Assembly: GCA_900544275.1 (NCBI GenBank)
Contig: UQUU01000003.1
Location: forward strand, 203,467-267,466
Source of the DNA: an uncultured Succiniclasticum sp.
Lineage (GTDB): Bacteria; Bacillota; Negativicutes; Acidaminococcales; Acidaminococcaceae
DNA length: 64,000 nt
Direction of reading: 5' to 3'
Program-made: the position numbers and the translations under genes
Notes under the pieces: model-generated
Seen by the model: the letters and a program-made list of their open reading frames with translations, nothing else
What the model was told of the DNA's origin: nothing
The model's database searches: none
Shown here: positions 8,718 through 15,918 of the stretch, in pieces
Layout: every line of letters begins with the position of its first letter
How positions within the stretch are numbered: position 1 is the stretch's first letter

Positions 8718-8761
8718 CTGCAAGTTGATAGGGCATAGTATAAATCGGACAGGAGAAATTT

Positions 8762-9241
8762 ATGAAAATAACGATTGCCTGCGTAGGAAAATTAAAGGAA
8801 AAATATCTGACCACAGGGATGGAAGAATACTTAAAGCGATTACAACCGTTTTGCAAGCTGGAAATTCTGGAAATCAATGAAGAGAGGATGCCACAGGATC
8901 CTTCTGCTGCACAAAAAGAACAAATATTGGCAAAAGAAACCGAGCGACTGTTGAAAGTAATTCCGGAAAATTCCTATGTCATACTGTTGGACCTGCAAGG
9001 TGAGCAGATAACCAGTCCGCAGTTAGCCGAAAAAATTGACAATCTGGCTTTGCAGGGCGTCAGTCATCTGACGTTTGTGATCGGAGGGGCCTTTGGCTAT
9101 ACTGATGCATTACGGCAACGAGCTGATTATCGCTGGTCTTTTTCGACCCTGACTTTTACGCACCAGATGATTCGCCTGTTGTTGACCGAGCAGATTTACA
9201 GGGCTTTTAAGATCAGCAGGGGAGAAAAATATCACTGGTAG
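8762..9241 (+). CDS. rlmH: 23S rRNA (pseudouridine1915-N3)-methyltransferase RlmH
   Basis: 159 residues, the normal length for this SPOUT enzyme. It shows the opening KITI-CVGKLKEKY, the SAM-knot sequence FVIGGAFG, and the C-terminal block TLTFTHQMIRLLLTEQIYRAF-I-RGEKYH. It methylates pseudouridine 1915 in helix 69 of 23S rRNA on the assembled 70S ribosome. It stands downstream of htrA as in the Bacillus yyc/yyd region. Confidence 0.97.
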   Translation: MKITIACVGKLKEKYLTTGMEEYLKRLQPFCKLEILEINEERMPQDPSAAQKEQILAKETERLLKVIPENSYVILLDLQGEQITSPQLAEKIDNLALQGVSHLTFVIGGAFGYTDALRQRADYRWSFSTLTFTHQMIRLLLTEQIYRAFKISRGEKYHW

Positions 9242-9302
9242 GCTCCTCACTTTTGGTAGCTTCCTTGCCGCTCGTCCAAGCAGGGAAAAATCTTTGATCA
9301 AA

Positions 9303-9330
9303 AATATTAATTAAACGATTAATTAATATT
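9303..9330. terminator. AT-only perfect palindrome after rlmH
   Basis: A 12-bp perfect inverted repeat (AATATTAATTAA with TTAATTAATATT) around a 4-nt loop. With no G/C in the stem it could equally be a protein-binding site. Confidence 0.4.
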
Positions 9331-9354
9331 AAGTAAACCGGAAACAACAGAACT

Positions 9355-9394
9355 CAAAAACGGCTGCCAATCTTTTAAGAGACGAACAGCCGCT
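9355..9394 (-). terminator. Intrinsic terminator of the OFA transporter gene
   Basis: On the minus strand GCGGCTG ... CAGCCG followed by TTTTTG. Confidence 0.75.
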
Positions 9395-9457
9395 TTGCTT
9401 AAACTATGTTTTCTATTTTGGGTCTGCTTTTGTTACTGAAACCTGCCGGATTTTATC

Positions 9458-10795
9458 TCAGGCGCTCTCCTGACGAAACTCCAGCATGGCGGTTTCGGAA
9501 GTTCGCCAACGTAAAATCAGGGCAATTACCAGATTGAGGATGAAACAGGCGGAAAAACAGTACAGGGTCAGCGAATAGCTGCGGGTGTTTTCATAAATCA
9601 GGGATAACAGCAGCGGACCTGCGATTCCGGCCATACCCCAGGCGGTAAGGATCTTGCCATGGATGGCGCTGAGTTGTTTGGTCCCGAATAAGTCGGAGAG
9701 GTAGGCAGGCATACAGGAGAAACCGCCGCCGTAGCAGGAAATAATCAATAAAACTAAAAGTCGGAATGCTACACTGTCTGTGGTGGTGGCTAGTGCATAA
9801 AAGGACCCGATTTCCAGGAGGAAGAAGAGGACATAGACATTGCGTCTGCCCAGGTAGTCAGAAATGGTAGACCAGACAATGCGTCCGGCGCCATTAACCA
9901 GTCCGATAATACCGACCATGGAGGCAGCTTCCCCCGGCGACATGCCGGTGACTTCCTGCGCCATGGGTGAGGCTACTGCCAGCAGTGCAATACCGCAGGC
10001 GATGTTAATGAAAAAGATCCACCAAAGAGCATAGAAATGCCAGGTTTGCAAAGCTTCTTTCGCAGTAAACTGATGAATGCCGGGAAATAATTTCTTTTCG
10101 TCCTTTTCTGCGAGAGAAGCTGTGAATTTAATTTCAGAGGACTTTTTTACAGTCAAAGTGCTTTGCTGCGGTACACTTTGCAAAGTTGCCGGATCTGTGT
10201 TAGGCCCGGCGGGAACAAGCGGAGAAGCGGCTGTTGGCGGAGGCGCCAGATAAAGCGACGAGGCCGCCATGATAAGCATATAGGCACAGCCTAAAATAAG
10301 AAAATTGGGAATCAGACCGAAATTTACGACCAAACGCTGCATTAAAGGTCCGGCGATGAGACTGGCGAAACCAAAACCCATGATGGCAAGTCCCGTAGCA
10401 AAACCGCGATTTTCAGGAAACCATTTTACTAAAGTAGATACCGGCGTGATATAACCGATGCCTAAACCAATACCGCCAATTACACCATAAAACAGATACA
10501 ACAGAGGCAGGCTATGAAAATACAGGGCTAATGCGCTGCCAAACATACCGGCGCCAAAGAAGCACATAGAAGTCAAACCGCTTTTGCGGGGGCCGTATTT
10601 TTCTACATAGTCGCCTAAAAACCCGGCCGAAAGGCCTAAAAATAAAATTGCGATGGAGAAGATCCAGGTGACTTCTTTGAGGGAGAAGCCCATGGAATTC
10701 ATGATCGGACGAGTTAATACGCTCCAGGCGTAAACGCTACCGATACAGATATGAATGCCGACTGCTGACAATGCGATGAGCCACTTGTTTTTCAT
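9458..10795 (-). CDS. MFS transporter, OFA (oxalate/formate antiporter) family
   Basis: 445 residues with about 12 membrane segments in two six-helix halves separated by a cytoplasmic loop (about 195-250). The opening (IHICIGSVYAWSVLTRPI) and the following GF-L--VTWIFSIAI-FLGLSAG are typical of OFA carriers, which exchange or import small carboxylates such as oxalate, formate or lactate. Substrate cannot be set from sequence. ATG 10795 follows AAAGGAG. The leader carries a ZTP riboswitch, so the substrate may feed one-carbon or purine synthesis; formate is a reasonable guess. Confidence 0.85.
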   Translation of the reverse strand: MKNKWLIALSAVGIHICIGSVYAWSVLTRPIMNSMGFSLKEVTWIFSIAILFLGLSAGFLGDYVEKYGPRKSGLTSMCFFGAGMFGSALALYFHSLPLLYLFYGVIGGIGLGIGYITPVSTLVKWFPENRGFATGLAIMGFGFASLIAGPLMQRLVVNFGLIPNFLILGCAYMLIMAASSLYLAPPPTAASPLVPAGPNTDPATLQSVPQQSTLTVKKSSEIKFTASLAEKDEKKLFPGIHQFTAKEALQTWHFYALWWIFFINIACGIALLAVASPMAQEVTGMSPGEAASMVGIIGLVNGAGRIVWSTISDYLGRRNVYVLFFLLEIGSFYALATTTDSVAFRLLVLLIISCYGGGFSCMPAYLSDLFGTKQLSAIHGKILTAWGMAGIAGPLLLSLIYENTRSYSLTLYCFSACFILNLVIALILRWRTSETAMLEFRQESA

Positions 10796-10824
10796 AATGC
10801 ACGCTCCTTTTGCATCCGGGAAAT

Positions 10825-10854
10825 AAAAAACGCCCGGGCGCTTAATTTGCCCAG
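10825..10854 (-). terminator. Expression-platform terminator of the ZTP riboswitch
   Basis: On the minus strand CTGGGC pairs with GCCCGG, followed by GCGTTTTTTAT. The 5' arm is part of the conserved aptamer 3' end (CTGGGC), so ligand binding would compete with terminator formation. Confidence 0.75.
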
Positions 10855-10922
10855 ACGGTCGGCTTTTTCACAGCATTGCGGTTCATGTGGTTATTTCCAC
10901 TAATCCGTCAGTTCCGCAAGCT
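10849..10922 (-). promoter_or_regulatory. ZTP (pfl) riboswitch aptamer
   Basis: Read on the minus strand, the leader has the conserved pfl/ZTP blocks in order: AACTGACGGATTAGTGG, a short hairpin (GTGG/CCAC), and after a variable linker GCCGACCGTCTGGGCA. These match the ZTP-riboswitch consensus, which senses ZTP/ZMP, the signal of 10-formyl-tetrahydrofolate shortage. It lies in the 5' leader of the OFA transporter with an overlapping terminator, giving a standard ON switch. Confidence 0.85.
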
Positions 10923-10939
10923 TTTTATTTTGTGACTTC

Positions 10940-10948
10940 AGTATAACA
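10940..10948 (-). promoter_or_regulatory. Extended -10 promoter for the ZTP-riboswitch transcript
   Basis: TGTTATACT on the minus strand, placed so that transcription starts just before the aptamer. Confidence 0.55.
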
Positions 10949-11041
10949 AATAATGAACAATATCGATAGAACCAGAATCATAAATTAAGATGATACCAGA
11001 CAGACGCAATCTTAAAAAAATGGGAAAAAATATTTTATCCC

Positions 11042-11070
11042 TTTACAAATTTAGCAAGATAAAGTATAAT
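11042..11070 (+). promoter_or_regulatory. Promoter of the amino acid ABC transporter operon
   Basis: TTTACA (11042-11047), 17-bp spacer, TATAAT (11065-11070). Confidence 0.75.
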
Positions 11071-11105
11071 AAACCCGATGAAAAAATTGGAAGGGGTATT
11101 ATGCT

Positions 11106-11882
11106 ATGAAAAAACTTTGTTTTATGATTTTGTCGGTATTATTGCTTCTTGTCGTGGCAGGCTGCGGCGACAACGGTCCGAAAAAGATGGTTATCGGTTT
11201 GGATGATAACTTTGCGCCGATGGGTTTTCGAAATGAAAAAAATGAAATTGTCGGCTTTGATATTGACCTGGCAAGAGAAGCCTGTAAACGCGCTGGCATG
11301 GAAGTTTCTTTCAAGCCTATCGATTGGAGCGCCAAGGAAGCAGAATTGAACGGTAAACGGATCGATGCGATCTGGAACTGCTTCACAATCAATGAGGAAC
11401 GGCAAAAAGTAATCCAGTTCTCCAAGCCTTACATCAATAATAGCCAGATTGTGGTGGTTCCGGCAAATTCAGCGATTCAGACGCTGGCCGATCTGAAAGG
11501 CAAAGTGGTAGGCGTACAGGATGACTCTACCGGAAGTTATTTATTAGACGGCAAGTTCTCCGACTTACGCAAAGGGCTGAAAGATTATAAAAAGTACCCT
11601 GACTTTGCGGCGGCTTTCCTGGATATCGATTCAGGCCGTTTGGACGGTTTGGTTGTAGACGAGATCTTAGCGCGTTATTATATGAAAAAGGCAACCGGCA
11701 AATACAGAGCCTTAAAAGAAGATTTAGGTAAAGAAGTGGTCGGTGTCGGCTTCCGCAAAGACGACAAAGAGTTTACCGCCCGGATCGACAAAGCATTAGA
11801 TGAGATGAAAAAAGACGGCACCTGTAAAAAGTTTTCCGAAAAATGGTTTGACGCGGATATCACCCGCTACGAGGGCAAATAA
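11106..11882 (+). CDS. Polar amino acid ABC transporter, substrate-binding lipoprotein
   Basis: 258 residues. Signal peptide with lipobox VAGC (Cys20), then a SBP family 3 domain with the typical GFDIDLA-EA motif and the FSKPY segment. It captures a polar amino acid for the permease and ATPase downstream. The exact substrate (cystine, glutamine, arginine and so on) cannot be told from the motif level. First gene of a three-gene operon with its own good promoter. Confidence 0.92.
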   Translation: MKKLCFMILSVLLLLVVAGCGDNGPKKMVIGLDDNFAPMGFRNEKNEIVGFDIDLAREACKRAGMEVSFKPIDWSAKEAELNGKRIDAIWNCFTINEERQKVIQFSKPYINNSQIVVVPANSAIQTLADLKGKVVGVQDDSTGSYLLDGKFSDLRKGLKDYKKYPDFAAAFLDIDSGRLDGLVVDEILARYYMKKATGKYRALKEDLGKEVVGVGFRKDDKEFTARIDKALDEMKKDGTCKKFSEKWFDADITRYEGK

Positions 11883-11939
11883 ATTCAAGGCATAAAAGGC
11901 TGTCTAGTATTTGCCTTGTGCCGGCATAACAAAAATATA

Positions 11940-11980
11940 AATGCGGGGCCGATGGTTTTGACCACCGGCCTTTCCGCATT
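11940..11980 (+). other. Intercistronic hairpin between binding protein and permease genes
   Basis: AATGCGG/CCGCATT encloses GGCCGATGGT/ACCACCGGCC around a TTTG loop. There is no T-run, so it is more likely a stability element or partial block than a terminator. Such hairpins often let the binding protein be made in excess over the permease. Confidence 0.6.
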
Positions 11981-11997
11981 ATTGAACGGAGTATTTT

Positions 11998-12648
11998 ATG
12001 GATTACATTATTTCAATAATTCCTCAAATGTTAATAGGTACAATGGATACTCTTCGATTATTTTTTATTACCATTGTACTTTCTATCCCTTTGGGAATCT
12101 TGTTGGCTTTCGGTCGGGTATCTTCTTTCCGCGGCCTGCGTAAAGCCATAGCAGCTTATGTGTATGTGTTGCGCGGGACTCCGCTGATGTTGCAGCTTTT
12201 GTTTGTCTATTTCGGGCTGCCTTTTCTGCCGGTGATTGGGGTGCGGTTAGATGATTTTCCTGCCGCTATCCTGGCTTTTGTTTTGAATTATGGGGCTTAT
12301 TTTTGCGAAATCTTCCGGGCCGGAATCCAGGCAATCCCCAGAGGGCAATATGAAGCGGCTAAAACATTGGGTATGAATTATGTACAGACCATGCGGCGCA
12401 TTATCTTGCCCCAGGTATTTAAAATTATCCTGCCCCCCATCAGCAACGAAACGATTACCTTAGTGAAAGATACTTCTTTGATTTATGTGTTGGCTATGAA
12501 TGATCTGCTGCGGACTACGCGCAATCTGGTACAGCGGGATTTTAATATCATGCCTTTCGTGGTCGCTGCGGTATTTTATCTGATTATGACGTTAGTGCTG
12601 ACCTATGGATTCAATAAAATGGAAAAACATTTTGCAAAATGGGAATGA
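11998..12648 (+). CDS. Polar amino acid ABC transporter permease
   Basis: 216 residues with five or so membrane helices and the HisM/GlnP-type permease signature: RGTPLMLQL near residue 60 and the EAA loop (YEAAKTLGMNYVQTMRRIILPQ) that contacts the ATPase. Length is normal. Preceded by GGAG at correct spacing. Confidence 0.93.
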   Translation: MDYIISIIPQMLIGTMDTLRLFFITIVLSIPLGILLAFGRVSSFRGLRKAIAAYVYVLRGTPLMLQLLFVYFGLPFLPVIGVRLDDFPAAILAFVLNYGAYFCEIFRAGIQAIPRGQYEAAKTLGMNYVQTMRRIILPQVFKIILPPISNETITLVKDTSLIYVLAMNDLLRTTRNLVQRDFNIMPFVVAAVFYLIMTLVLTYGFNKMEKHFAKWE

Positions 12649-12713
12649 CGCTTTGCTGAAGCTGTGGGATAAAAAGTCTGGCGGCGCAGACAGTAAGGGT
12701 AACGGAGAAGATT

Positions 12714-13469
12714 ATGCGAAAAATAGAAATAAAAAATATTTGTAAAAGTTTTGATGAATTGGACGTGCTGCAGGGGATCGATATGACGGTGGACGAAGGG
12801 GAAGTAGTCACTATCATCGGACCTTCGGGCGGAGGGAAAAGTACCTTGCTGCGCTGTCTTAATAAGCTGGAAACGATTAATAAAGGTACAATCCTGATCG
12901 ATGGGGAAACCCTTGCGGATACGGATGAAACCGGCAATGTTACCTATGCGGACGATGCGTCACGCATTACCTGTAAAATGGGTATGGTGTTTCAACAGTT
13001 TAATCTGTTTCCGCATATGACGGTGCTGGAGAATCTGATGGAAGCACCGGTCCAGGTACAGAAAAGAGATCCTGTGACAGTCAGAAAAGAAGCAGAATCT
13101 TTATTGGAAAAGGTTGGCTTGCTGGATAAAAAAGATCAATATCCCCGCCGTCTGTCCGGCGGACAGCAGCAACGGGTGGCGATTGCCCGCGCTTTGTGTA
13201 TGAAGCCGGATATTATGCTTTTTGACGAGCCCACATCTTCTCTGGATCCGGAATTGACGGGAGAGGTGTTAAAGGCCATGCAGCGGTTGGCTGAAGAACA
13301 TATGACTATGGTGGTGGTCACTCACGAAATGGGGTTTGCCCGTGAAGTGTCGACGAAGGTGCTGTTTATGGCTGACGGACGTATCCAGGAACAGGGGACG
13401 CCTTCTGAGATATTCGAACAGCCGAAAAATGAACGCCTGCAAAGTTTTCTGAAAAGCATCCTGAAATAA
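12714..13469 (+). CDS. Polar amino acid ABC transporter ATP-binding protein
   Basis: 251 residues. Walker A GPSGGGKST, Q-loop VFQQFNLFPHMT, signature LSGGQQQR, Walker B IMLFDEPTSSLD and the switch His in VVVTHEMGF are all present. Between Walker A and the Q-loop there is a slightly longer acidic insert (LADTDETGNV..) found in a subset of these ATPases. It drives the permease encoded just upstream. Confidence 0.95.
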   Translation: MRKIEIKNICKSFDELDVLQGIDMTVDEGEVVTIIGPSGGGKSTLLRCLNKLETINKGTILIDGETLADTDETGNVTYADDASRITCKMGMVFQQFNLFPHMTVLENLMEAPVQVQKRDPVTVRKEAESLLEKVGLLDKKDQYPRRLSGGQQQRVAIARALCMKPDIMLFDEPTSSLDPELTGEVLKAMQRLAEEHMTMVVVTHEMGFAREVSTKVLFMADGRIQEQGTPSEIFEQPKNERLQSFLKSILK

Positions 13470-13543
13470 GGTTTGAAACGTGAGTTTTATAACAAATGAG
13501 TTTTATAAAAGGGAAGTCGGTTTGTGGCGGGGTGAAACAGGTT

Positions 13544-14350
13544 ATGGGACTGTCAGAAAAAAGAGCGCTGCTAACACAGAGCCTCAGGGAGATGGGCAAG
13601 GTTACCGTGGCCTTTAGCGGCGGCGTGGATTCCGCATTGTTGCTTTTTTGGGCGGCGCGCACGCTGCCCGGGAACGTGTTGGCGGTTACGGCTACGTCTC
13701 TCAGTTATGCAGCCCATGAAAAAACAGATGCGGAAAAACTGATTGCTCAACTGAAAATCCCTTGCCATTATATTCAGGTGGATCAGATGGCGATCCCGGA
13801 ATTTGTGGAAAATGGGCCGGAACGCTGCTATTATTGTAAAAAAACTATTTTTTCAGAGATCCGGGAAATTGCAAACCGGACGGGATATCCACAGGTAGTC
13901 GACGGGAGTAATCTGGATGATGCCGCGGATTATCGGCCCGGGCGGAGGGCTTTGTCCGAGCTTGGCGTCAGAAGCCCCCTGGCAGAAGCCGGTCTTACCA
14001 AAGAGGAGATACGGGCGCTAAGCCGGGAAGCCGGCCTTTTTACCGCCGCTAAACCTTCGTATGCCTGTCTGGCCTCCCGTGTTCCTTACGGGGAGGAAAT
14101 CACTCCGGAAAAATTGTTCCGGATTGAGCAAAGTGAAGCATTTCTACTGGCAGAGGGGTTTAAACAGGTTCGTGTGCGCTGCCACGGAACGCTGGCCCGC
14201 ATTGAAGTAGCACCGGAAGAAATAGAGCGGCTGACCGGACCGGCATTGCGGCAATCGTTGACTGCACGGTTTAAGGAGCTTGGCTTTCATTATGTAACGG
14301 TGGATTTGGAAGGGTTTCGCAGCGGCAGCCTGAATCTTGACCTGAAATAA
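13544..14350 (+). CDS. larE: ATP-dependent sacrificial sulfur transferase LarE
   Basis: 268 residues. PP-loop motif SGGVDS (25-30), the RCYYCKK segment holding the cysteine that gives up its sulfur, and the conserved KPSYACLASRVPYG block are all family marks. LarE makes the pincer-type nickel cofactor precursor for lactate racemase and related enzymes, with LarB and LarC. Neither these nor LarA is in this window. The start is uncertain: an in-frame ATG at 13496 would add 16 residues, but 13544 gives the usual N-terminal length. It lies 74 bp after the ABC operon. Confidence 0.87.
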   Translation: MGLSEKRALLTQSLREMGKVTVAFSGGVDSALLLFWAARTLPGNVLAVTATSLSYAAHEKTDAEKLIAQLKIPCHYIQVDQMAIPEFVENGPERCYYCKKTIFSEIREIANRTGYPQVVDGSNLDDAADYRPGRRALSELGVRSPLAEAGLTKEEIRALSREAGLFTAAKPSYACLASRVPYGEEITPEKLFRIEQSEAFLLAEGFKQVRVRCHGTLARIEVAPEEIERLTGPALRQSLTARFKELGFHYVTVDLEGFRSGSLNLDLK

Positions 14351-14355
14351 AAAAT

Positions 14356-14390
14356 ACACCCTTATCAGCTTCTGCAGTTGATAAGGGTGT
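14356..14390. terminator. Terminator between larE and tRNA-Glu
   Basis: Perfect 12-bp stem (ACACCCTTATCA with TGATAAGGGTGT). The T-rich side (TATTTTTTATTT) is on the minus strand, so it mainly ends the tRNA transcript, but it can also stop larE. Confidence 0.75.
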
Positions 14391-14398
14391 TAATTCGC

Positions 14399-14473
14399 TG
14401 GCAGCGCCAAGGGGAATTGAACCCCTGATTTCGCCTTGAGAGGGCGACGTCTTAACCGCTTGACCATGGCGCC
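14399..14473 (-). tRNA. tRNA-Glu (CTC anticodon)
   Basis: Cloverleaf with 7-bp acceptor stem (GGCGCCA/TGGCGCT, one G-T), anticodon stem TCGCC/GGCGA around loop CTCTCAA, T-arm GGTTCAATTCC, and encoded CCA. Confidence 0.93.
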
Positions 14474-14597
14474 GTTATGAATCTATTATAGCGCAAAATC
14501 GGTGAAAAAGGAATCACCAGATCGTAAATGCGCTTTCGTAGTTTCCGCTGTTTTTAATTGCCTGTCATAGCTAAAGAATCACAGCATAAAATAAAAA

Positions 14598-14671
14598 TGG
14601 CTCCGGGACTAGGGCTCGAACCCAGACAAGAAGATCCAGAATCTCCTGTGCTACCATTACACCATCCCGGA
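14598..14671 (-). tRNA. tRNA-Gln (CTG anticodon)
   Basis: Acceptor TCCGGGA/TCCCGGA, anticodon stem GGAGA/TCTTC with loop TTCTGGA giving CTG, T-arm with GGTTCGAGCC and encoded CCA. Transcribed together with tRNA-Glu from the promoter at 14686-14714. Confidence 0.9.
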
Positions 14672-14685
14672 GTGACTACTCGTAT

Positions 14686-14714
14686 ATAATACAGCGAACA
14701 GGGCTGATTGTCAA
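14686..14714 (-). promoter_or_regulatory. tRNA Gln-Glu promoter
   Basis: On the minus strand TTGACA, 17-bp spacer, TATTAT, just upstream of tRNA-Gln. Confidence 0.8.
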
Positions 14715-14846
14715 CACTTTTTTGCAGAGTTTATTCCCGGTCGGGGCAAATTGCTGTGACGATTTCCATAAATACGTAAATAAAGCCGGGCATTACGCTG
14801 CGGATTATGTTAAAATAAAAAAAATAGCAGGTAATGAGGAGACATT

Positions 14847-15626
14847 ATGCATCAATACTTATTTTTTATCGGAGATTTTCCCGTCCGCATGTATGGGATA
14901 ATGCTGTGCTGCGCGATATTTTTAGCTACCGGCACGGCGTATTTTTTAGCACGTCAGGATGGACGCTGGCATGAGCATATCCTGGATATCGGTATTTATG
15001 GCGGTTTTGCCGGTTTGATCGGGGCCCGCCTCTGGGATGTTTTTTTCTTTGACTGGAGTTATTATCAGGATCATTTGCTGGAGATCCCTTTTGTCTGGCA
15101 GGGAGGGATGGCTATTCAGGGCGGTATTTTAGGCGGTCTTCTTGCGGGAATTATTTACTGTAAGATAAACCGGATCGATTGGCTGGCTTTGGCAGATATT
15201 ATTTGTCCGGCCATGATTTTGGGGCAATCCATCGGCCGAATGGCAAATCTCCTTAATGGCGATGCGTTCGGCGCTCCTACCGGCGGAGATTTTGGCATCG
15301 TTTATCCGGAAGGCACGTTGGCCCGCGCCACCTATGGCATGCAGCCCTTATGGCCGGCAGAGGTCTGGGAAGGCCAGTTGGACGTTGTGATTTTTGCCTT
15401 GCTCCTGTTGTTCCGGGCGTTTCCTCATGCTAAAGGACAGGCGCTTTATTTGTATGGATTCTTATATTCCCTGGCGCGATTTTGCCTGGAATTTTTACGG
15501 GGCGATTATACCGCCCCTGGTTTTTGGGGCCTATCCAGCGCGCAGGGGCCCAGCGTGGTGATCATGTTTCTTTGCGCGGTCCTGTTTATTTACAGCGGCT
15601 GGAAGGCAAGACATAAAATCCGCTAA
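14847..15626 (+). CDS. lgt: Phosphatidylglycerol:prolipoprotein diacylglyceryl transferase
   Basis: 259 residues with about seven membrane helices. It adds diacylglycerol to the lipobox cysteine of preprolipoproteins. Family marks are RMYGIM in helix 1, GARLWDV, WQGGMAIQGG and the signature GRMANLLNGDAFG, a variant of the more usual GRIGNFINGE. Several lipoproteins in this window (htrA product, ABC binding protein) would be its substrates. Monocistronic by position. Confidence 0.9.
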   Translation: MHQYLFFIGDFPVRMYGIMLCCAIFLATGTAYFLARQDGRWHEHILDIGIYGGFAGLIGARLWDVFFFDWSYYQDHLLEIPFVWQGGMAIQGGILGGLLAGIIYCKINRIDWLALADIICPAMILGQSIGRMANLLNGDAFGAPTGGDFGIVYPEGTLARATYGMQPLWPAEVWEGQLDVVIFALLLLFRAFPHAKGQALYLYGFLYSLARFCLEFLRGDYTAPGFWGLSSAQGPSVVIMFLCAVLFIYSGWKARHKIR

Positions 15627-15782
15627 AGCAGTCGAGTGCCAGGGGAACATGAACGCACCCTGTGGTACGCTTTTTCAAAAAACGTACGGGACCTATGAAA
15701 CTGCTTGCGGTGTCAATTGGATTGGTTACAGTAAATGTACGAATTCTATACTAATGTATACAATGTACTTTAACATAAAAGA

Positions 15783-15811
15783 TTCACAACCTATCTGAAT
15801 TGGGATATAAT
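15783..15811 (+). promoter_or_regulatory. Promoter of the AGCS symporter gene
   Basis: TTCACA (15783-15788), 17-bp spacer, TATAAT (15806-15811). The ~100-nt leader that follows contains an inverted repeat (GTATGAGC/GCTCATAC, 15841-15876). Confidence 0.7.
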
Positions 15812-15918
15812 GTAAAAAAAAGTTCAGGTTTGGTCGAATGTGTATGAGCGTAAGTAAAATTTTATTTTTCAGGCTCATACGTTTACGCACATCAATGAAT
15901 GATGAGGAGGATGCGTCG

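Larger units (their letters stand above)
8381..8761 (+). other. Intergenic region with several inverted repeats
   Basis: No convincing gene. Several small stems can be drawn: GCGG/CCGC, a GGGAA..TTCCC pair around 8463-8488, and GGGCGACT with AGTTAGCCC. Two terminator-like hairpins follow (8555-8597 and 8662-8717). I could not match it to a known riboswitch class. Confidence 0.4.

Noticed and set aside
15627..15918. Glycine riboswitch upstream of the AGCS symporter
   Set aside because: Tandem glycine-aptamer core sequences are not present.
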